In this document: positions 59,765 through 64,000 of the stretch, piece after piece
Numbering within the stretch: position 1 is the stretch's first letter
Layout of the letters: each line of letters starts with the position of its first letter
Assembly: GCA_964522015.1 (NCBI GenBank)
Contig: CAZFST010000025.1
Span: 1-64,000, forward strand
Origin: QQWI01 sp964522015
Lineage (GTDB): Bacteria; Bacillota; Clostridia; Peptostreptococcales; Acidaminobacteraceae
Direction: 5' to 3'
Length of the DNA stretch: 64,000 nt
Made by a program: the position numbers and the translations under genes
Notes under the pieces: generated by a model
The model's input: only the letters and a program-made list of their open reading frames with translations
Databases searched by the model: none
Told to the model about the DNA's origin: nothing

Positions 59765-61361
59765 ACTTTTGATTGTAGACGATGAACATATCGTACGGAT
59801 GGCATTAAGGTCCCTGATTGATTGGAAGAAAAACGGCATTGAAATTGTGGGGGAGGCCATTAACGGCCTTGATGCCCTGAATATTTTGAAAGAAGAACCT
59901 GTGGACCTGATTATAACTGATATCAATATGCCCGTGATGAACGGCATAGAGCTGATCAAAGAGCTTAGGCGTCTTGATTTCAATATGAGTGTGATTGTTC
60001 TCAGTGCCTATAATGATTACGATTATGTACGAGAGGCTTTCAAGGTTGGGGTTAAAGACTATATTTTGAAATCTGAATTGGATCCTGAAGCGATACTTGC
60101 ACTGGTGAAAAAGACCTTGTCGGAAAGGGTTTCATCACTTCAGACAGAGGCTAGGCAACATGAGCACTATCAAAATCAAACGGATTACCAATTGCTATTA
60201 AAGGCCATGGCGGAGGGCAATGATTTTATTGATCCTGCCACCTATAAGATGGTTTACAGCGAGCTTGGGTTCAAGGGGGATTTTTCTTGTTGTGTTCTAG
60301 TGGTTGACGAATTCACGGTGGTTCAACAGCGATATGGGACCCAAGATATTTTAGTGTTTTCTAAACATGTTATCGAGTCCATTAATTTTCAACTGATTAA
60401 AGAAAAGTGTGCCAAGGTCATTTGTATACAGGCAAATACCTATTTAATTCTATACTGCGGTTTACAAGCCAGTGAAGCGGCGTCACAAAATAAACTTGAA
60501 TTAATTTTGAGAAGCATTCAAAAGTCCCTTAAGGTCTATCTGGATATCTCTGTGTCCATTGGGGTTGTAAAGCACTGTAGTCATTTGAAAAACCTACACC
60601 ATTATTACTTGGAGGCATTCCATCTGGCGGAGCTTCGCTATCTCTATGGCAAAGGCCGCATTATATATCAAAAAAGTGCTGAATTAATCAAGCAAATTGA
60701 CTGCGAACGTATTCTTGGTCAAGAGCTTGGCCTTATAGAAGCTATTAAAGATCAAGACCCCAATAGGGTAGACCGAGAACTGGATACCTTACTGAATAAA
60801 ATCGCTACTTATAAAAGTAAATCCATTGAGCAATTAACGGGGTACTACTTAGAATTGATTTTAATTATTAATTTGAGATGCAATGAGATCGATTCAGATA
60901 TTCGAAATCTCGTAGAACATAATTTTGATTTCTTTTCAAAGATCAAGCAATTTGAAACAAAAGAAGCCATCCACCTCTGGGTAAAAAACTATGTTCACTT
61001 AATCATGGCCCATCTTTCTGAGATCAATCAACGGATTGAAAGCAATCAAATCAAACGGGCCAAGAAGTTTATTGTGAAGCATTATATGACAGATATAGGC
61101 CTTTCCGATGTTGCCGCAGAGGTTGAGTTAAGTGAAAGCTACCTGAGTAAATTATTTGTAGCCGAAACCGGTGAAACCTTTATCCATTTTATGACACGGT
61201 ATCGGATCAATAAAGCCTGCGAACTTCTAAGCACCTCAAATTTAAAAATTTACGAAATCGGAAAGCTCATTGGCTATGATAACGTGGAGCATTTTAGCAG
61301 GGTCTTTAAGAAAATCATTGGTTTTAGCCCCATCGAATATAAAAAGCACAGTAAACATTAA
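59757..61361 (+). CDS. YesN-type AraC-family response regulator
   Basis: A 534-residue regulator. The receiver domain (about 1-120) has VDDEH, the phosphoacceptor Asp55 in IITDINMPVMNG, and DYILKSEL. A middle domain (about 130-420) is typical of YesN, and two AraC helix-turn-helix motifs close the protein (DIGLSDVAAEVELSESYLSK and KIYEIGKLIGYDNVEHFSRV). The start is a GTG with GGAAGGAG 6 nt upstream, overlapping the kinase gene. The sugar ABC genes directly downstream are the likely target (inference). Confidence 0.94.
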   Translation: MFKLLIVDDEHIVRMALRSLIDWKKNGIEIVGEAINGLDALNILKEEPVDLIITDINMPVMNGIELIKELRRLDFNMSVIVLSAYNDYDYVREAFKVGVKDYILKSELDPEAILALVKKTLSERVSSLQTEARQHEHYQNQTDYQLLLKAMAEGNDFIDPATYKMVYSELGFKGDFSCCVLVVDEFTVVQQRYGTQDILVFSKHVIESINFQLIKEKCAKVICIQANTYLILYCGLQASEAASQNKLELILRSIQKSLKVYLDISVSIGVVKHCSHLKNLHHYYLEAFHLAELRYLYGKGRIIYQKSAELIKQIDCERILGQELGLIEAIKDQDPNRVDRELDTLLNKIATYKSKSIEQLTGYYLELILIINLRCNEIDSDIRNLVEHNFDFFSKIKQFETKEAIHLWVKNYVHLIMAHLSEINQRIESNQIKRAKKFIVKHYMTDIGLSDVAAEVELSESYLSKLFVAETGETFIHFMTRYRINKACELLSTSNLKIYEIGKLIGYDNVEHFSRVFKKIIGFSPIEYKKHSKH

Positions 61362-61421
61362 TAGGATGAATATCATCAAATAATCAAAAAAAACATCATG
61401 TTTCAGCGGGAAAACGATTGA

Positions 61422-61427
61422 TATAAT
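61422..61427 (+). promoter_or_regulatory. -10 box of the sugar ABC operon
   Basis: TATAAT 71 nt before the binding-protein ATG, with only weak -35 candidates, as expected for an activator-dependent promoter. Confidence 0.45.
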
Positions 61428-61498
61428 CAGGGTGTCGCTGCAGCCGACTTCAGTTCGCGGAATTTCCAAACGAAAAATAGAGACATATCGGAGGACAC

Positions 61499-62824
61499 AT
61501 GAAAACGAAGGGCATACTGGTATTAATACTGATTGCAATGCTAATGATGTTTGGTTGTGCAAAGCCAGCAACAGAAGAGACACCACCGGTTACGGAAGTA
61601 AAGGGTAGTAGTGAAACAGTTGAAGAGAAGGCACCTGTCACTTTGACAATGCTGATGCATGATGAACTCATGTATGAATACTTTACAGAGACAAATAGTA
61701 TCAGTGAAGCGTATAAAAAAATTGCACCAAATGTGACCATTGAAATTGAAAAAGCAAAAGACTCTGGTCAAATGGAAGAAACATTAAAAATTAGATATTC
61801 AGCTGATGAACTTCCTGATCTTATGCTCATTAAACCTTATATGCTTGCTGATTTTAAAGACGGTTTGGCGGATTTGTCAGATACAAATGCCAACAAAACC
61901 AATAAATTTGCTGCGTCCTATGCTGTTGATGGCAAAGTCGTTGGCATACCAGAAACCGCTTTTTACGAGTTTGTCTACTATCGAAAATCCGTATTTGAAG
62001 AACTGGGTTTAGAGGTGCCAACTACTTGGGATCAATTGGTGGCAACATCTTTAAAAATTAAAGAGAGTGGCAAGTATATTCCAATGGCAGTGGGTGGCAA
62101 AGATTCGTGGCCTGTATACCCTTTCAATGAATTTATGCCCTGCTTAGAAGCAGCAAAAGGGGATTACTGGAACGTCATGACAACACAGGACGCACCTTTT
62201 ACAAAGGGTGAACCCTTCTACGAAGCTTATCAAAAGATTCAAAAGCTCTATGATGCAAAAGTCTTTGGCAACGACCCCCTTGGCATTGGTTGGGACCAAG
62301 CTAAGAGTATTTTCATCGCAAAAGAATCTGCTATGATAGCGGCTGGACAATGGTTTATCTCCGATTACATCAATGGCAAAGGGGACATTAACGATTTAGG
62401 TCTTTTCTTGATGCCAACTAGAAATACAGAAGCAGACCCATTCTATGCAACCGTTATGGCTGATGGCTTTATGTCTACTCCAGCCAACGGTAAAAATCTG
62501 GAGGAAGTAAAAGCCTTTATCGACTGGTATTTTGCTTCTGACTATTACCCAACTTACTTAGCCGTAAAAGGTTTAGGGTCAACTGTGGAAGGCATGACTG
62601 TGGATTTACCTTATGCAGCACAGATGGATGAAGCTTTCAACAGACAGGAAGTTTCCTATGTCCTGTATGATGGGGGGAATATCAATTTTAGTAATATCGC
62701 CAATGCCATCGGATTCGATGTGAAAAAAATTGGTCAAGATATGTTAGCTGGTGAGGATCTAGAAAAAATAATGGCAGATCTCAATACTAAATGGAAAAAA
62801 GCCAAAGGTGAGTTAAAGCCTTAA
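61499..62824 (+). CDS. Sugar ABC transporter substrate-binding lipoprotein
   Basis: A 441-residue extracellular solute-binding protein of family 1. The signal has lipobox MMFGC (Cys19) and an acidic linker. The core shows LTMLMHDELMYEYF, VDGKVVGIPETAFYEFVYYRKSVFEELGLEVPTTWDQLVATS and GIGWDQAKSIFIAKESAMIAAGQWF, typical of oligosaccharide binders. CGGAGG precedes the ATG. The adjacent YesMN pair and GH42 enzyme suggest galactosides or galacto-oligosaccharides as substrate (inference). Confidence 0.92.
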   Translation: MKTKGILVLILIAMLMMFGCAKPATEETPPVTEVKGSSETVEEKAPVTLTMLMHDELMYEYFTETNSISEAYKKIAPNVTIEIEKAKDSGQMEETLKIRYSADELPDLMLIKPYMLADFKDGLADLSDTNANKTNKFAASYAVDGKVVGIPETAFYEFVYYRKSVFEELGLEVPTTWDQLVATSLKIKESGKYIPMAVGGKDSWPVYPFNEFMPCLEAAKGDYWNVMTTQDAPFTKGEPFYEAYQKIQKLYDAKVFGNDPLGIGWDQAKSIFIAKESAMIAAGQWFISDYINGKGDINDLGLFLMPTRNTEADPFYATVMADGFMSTPANGKNLEEVKAFIDWYFASDYYPTYLAVKGLGSTVEGMTVDLPYAAQMDEAFNRQEVSYVLYDGGNINFSNIANAIGFDVKKIGQDMLAGEDLEKIMADLNTKWKKAKGELKP

Positions 62825-62845
62825 GTCATTAATTTTTAGAACATT

Positions 62846-62869
62846 AAAGGTTGCCGAAAGGCAACCTTT
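62846..62869 (+). other. Intercistronic stem-loop with GAAA tetraloop
   Basis: AAAGGTTGCC-GAAA-GGCAACCTTT is a perfect 10-bp stem with a GNRA loop and no T run after it. It lies between the binding-protein gene and the permease genes and probably protects the upstream message end or lowers downstream expression. Confidence 0.75.
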
Positions 62870-62891
62870 AATTAAGGAGGCTCAAGCTAAT

Positions 62892-63767
62892 ATGAATTCA
62901 AAGGTCCAAAACAATTTATTGATCTTCACATTTTTATGTATCCCCGTTATTTTACTGGCTACTTTTGTGATTTACCCAACCCTTAAATTGGTTCAAATCA
63001 GTTTTACAGACTGGGATGGTATCGCAAAAGACATTAGTTTTGTTGGCTTTTCAAATTACGTAAAACTATTTACGGATTCATCAGATGTTTGGCTGAGTTT
63101 AAAGAACAATGGGGTTTACTTTGTCATGCATTTATTGGCCATACCCCTTGAAATTTTTGTCGCCTTTCTTTTGGATAACCACGTCCGTGGTAGCAAGTTT
63201 TTTAAAGGCATTGTCTTCTTGCCATACATTATCAATGGTGTTGCTGTTTCCTATATGTTTGCTATGTTGTTTAGCTCCCAGGGAGGCGCTATCAACGAAT
63301 TTCTAACCCTACTGGATATTCAACCACTGGGGTGGCTATCAGATAAAACCCTTGTTAATTATTCACTGAGTGCTGTTTCTTTATGGCGATTTTCTGGTAT
63401 GCACGTGATTCTTTTCTTAGCAGCTATCCAAACGGTCCCCCATGATATTATTGAAGCTGCCCGGATTGACGGCGCAAATATCGTTCAGCAGTACCTAAAA
63501 ATCGTGTTGCCTAACATTAGACTGGTTGTTGAAATCGTGACATTCTTAAATGTCCGTGGGGCCTTGCAAGTATTTGATATTCCCTTTGTCATGACCGGTG
63601 GTGGCCCAGGTAATGCCAGTAGCACCTTTACCCTCCACACCATAGAAACTGCTTTCAAATTCAGTAATTTTGGAAAAGCCTCTGCCATGGCCATTGCCCT
63701 AATGGGCCTTATCATTGTGATTTCTGTGATTCAGAAAAAAATCCTGGGAGGTGATCAGGATGAATAA
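62892..63767 (+). CDS. Sugar ABC transporter permease 1 (MalF/UgpA type)
   Basis: A 291-residue permease with six helices. The EAA loop is IIEAARIDGANIVQQYLKIVLPNI (about 192-215). The N-terminus FVIYPTLKLVQISFTDWDG is typical of carbohydrate-uptake-1 permeases. AAGGAGG precedes the ATG at a somewhat long 11 nt. The stop overlaps the next permease by 7 nt, and a 14-bp direct repeat begins at this overlap. Confidence 0.93.
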   Translation: MNSKVQNNLLIFTFLCIPVILLATFVIYPTLKLVQISFTDWDGIAKDISFVGFSNYVKLFTDSSDVWLSLKNNGVYFVMHLLAIPLEIFVAFLLDNHVRGSKFFKGIVFLPYIINGVAVSYMFAMLFSSQGGAINEFLTLLDIQPLGWLSDKTLVNYSLSAVSLWRFSGMHVILFLAAIQTVPHDIIEAARIDGANIVQQYLKIVLPNIRLVVEIVTFLNVRGALQVFDIPFVMTGGGPGNASSTFTLHTIETAFKFSNFGKASAMAIALMGLIIVISVIQKKILGGDQDE

Positions 63768-63797
63768 AATACTTCAAAAACCCATCAGGATGAATAA
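63754..63797 (+). repeat. 14-bp direct repeat, 30 bp apart, at the permease junction
   Basis: ATCAGGATGAATAA occurs at 63754-63767 and 63784-63797. The first copy holds the stop of permease 1 and the start of permease 2; the second is in frame inside permease 2. Confidence 0.9.
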
Positions 63798-64000
63798 GCC
63801 CATTAAAGTCAAAAGAGAAGGCTTGTTCAAGAAGATTTCCATTGAAGCCCTGCTGATAGCCTTGTTTATGATCATCACATTGATTGTTCTAGTGCCCATT
63901 GCCATTACGGTCTTTGCTGCATTTAAAACACCCATTGAGTTTGGACGGGATTTTCCTTTAAAGCCTCCCTCAAGGCTGATGTGGGATAATTTTATACTGG
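63761..64000 (+). CDS. Sugar ABC transporter permease 2 (MalG type), partial at window end
   Basis: The first 80 codons of the second permease. The ATG at 63761 follows GGGAGG by 9 nt and overlaps the previous stop; another ATG at 63791 is created by the direct repeat. The sequence runs MNKILQKPIRMNKPIKVKRE, then a first membrane helix (about 27-53, LIALFMIITLIVLVPIAITV) and FKTPIEFGRDFPLKPPSRL, which is typical of MalG-type subunits. The rest lies beyond the window. Confidence 0.88.

Noticed and set aside
61405..61425. cre-like sequence GGAAAACGATTGA before the sugar ABC operon
   Set aside because: Only the central part fits the consensus; the outer TG and CA positions are wrong.
1..64000. 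tRNA, rRNA, integrase, transposase or phage structural genes
   Set aside because: None was found on either strand; the repeats are non-coding and no attachment site duplication was seen.

Overview
The window looks like chromosome of an anaerobic, motile member of the Firmicutes (class Clostridia). This rests on AGGAGG-type ribosome binding sites, frequent GTG and TTG starts, sigma-A promoters with TATACT or TATAAT -10 boxes, and the genes hprK, uvrBA under a Gram-positive LexA box, ferredoxin and hydrogenase-like proteins, a cobalamin methionine synthase and a YesMN-regulated sugar transporter. A Fusibacter/Acidaminobacter-like organism would fit, but this is a guess from protein style and not a taxonomic call. 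No rRNA, tRNA, CRISPR array, intact transposase or prophage was seen.

Layout: 0.2-2.3 kb, an OmpR/histidine-kinase pair. 2.5-6.2 kb, metH. 6.3-10.9 kb, a divergent folate gene, then the cell-wall operon ftsE-ftsX-M23 hydrolase-S41 protease. 11.1-12.9 kb, a GNAT and an AI-2E-family membrane protein. 13.0-21.7 kb, uvrB-uvrA and then uvrC-hprK-GNAT. 21.8-22.5 kb, superoxide dismutase behind a Fur-like box. 22.8-26.5 kb, a six-gene cassette built around a divergent [FeFe]-hydrogenase-like protein. 26.7-33.8 kb, secreted and miscellaneous proteins, including a 5'-nucleotidase, a cyclophilin, a pseudo-transglutaminase and a lone OppB-like permease. 34.0-39.7 kb, pncA-like and pncB genes, two RNA-modification genes and lipB. 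39.8-46.9 kb, YczE/LysR, a chemotaxis receptor behind a perfect cre site, a double-thioredoxin protein and a diguanylate cyclase. 47.2-52.5 kb, a minus-strand NAD-salvage operon (nicotinamidase, PRPP synthetase-like, nicotinamide phosphoribosyltransferase, NAD synthetase) next to a solitary HsdR-N nuclease. 52.7-55.4 kb, a DUF4349 lipoprotein and a polyferredoxin membrane protein. 55.6-64.0 kb, a beta-galactosidase and a YesMN two-component system with a sugar ABC transporter that runs off the window.

Themes that cut across genes: (1) at least seven genes have short tandem duplications that straddle their stop codon, with periods from 8 to 30 bp. (2) Two separate NAD-salvage routes lie 12 kb apart; one resembles the Prs plus NadV modules of phages and is adjacent to a PD-(D/E)XK nuclease. 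(3) Non-coding repeats are abundant: a 127-bp MITE-like palindrome with a second solo end 3.2 kb away, a three-copy repeat field at 43.9-44.05 kb, scattered GGGACG repeat remnants, and a terminator family at three sites. (4) Carbon control is suggested by hprK together with the cre site. All functional calls come from reading motifs; no database search was run.
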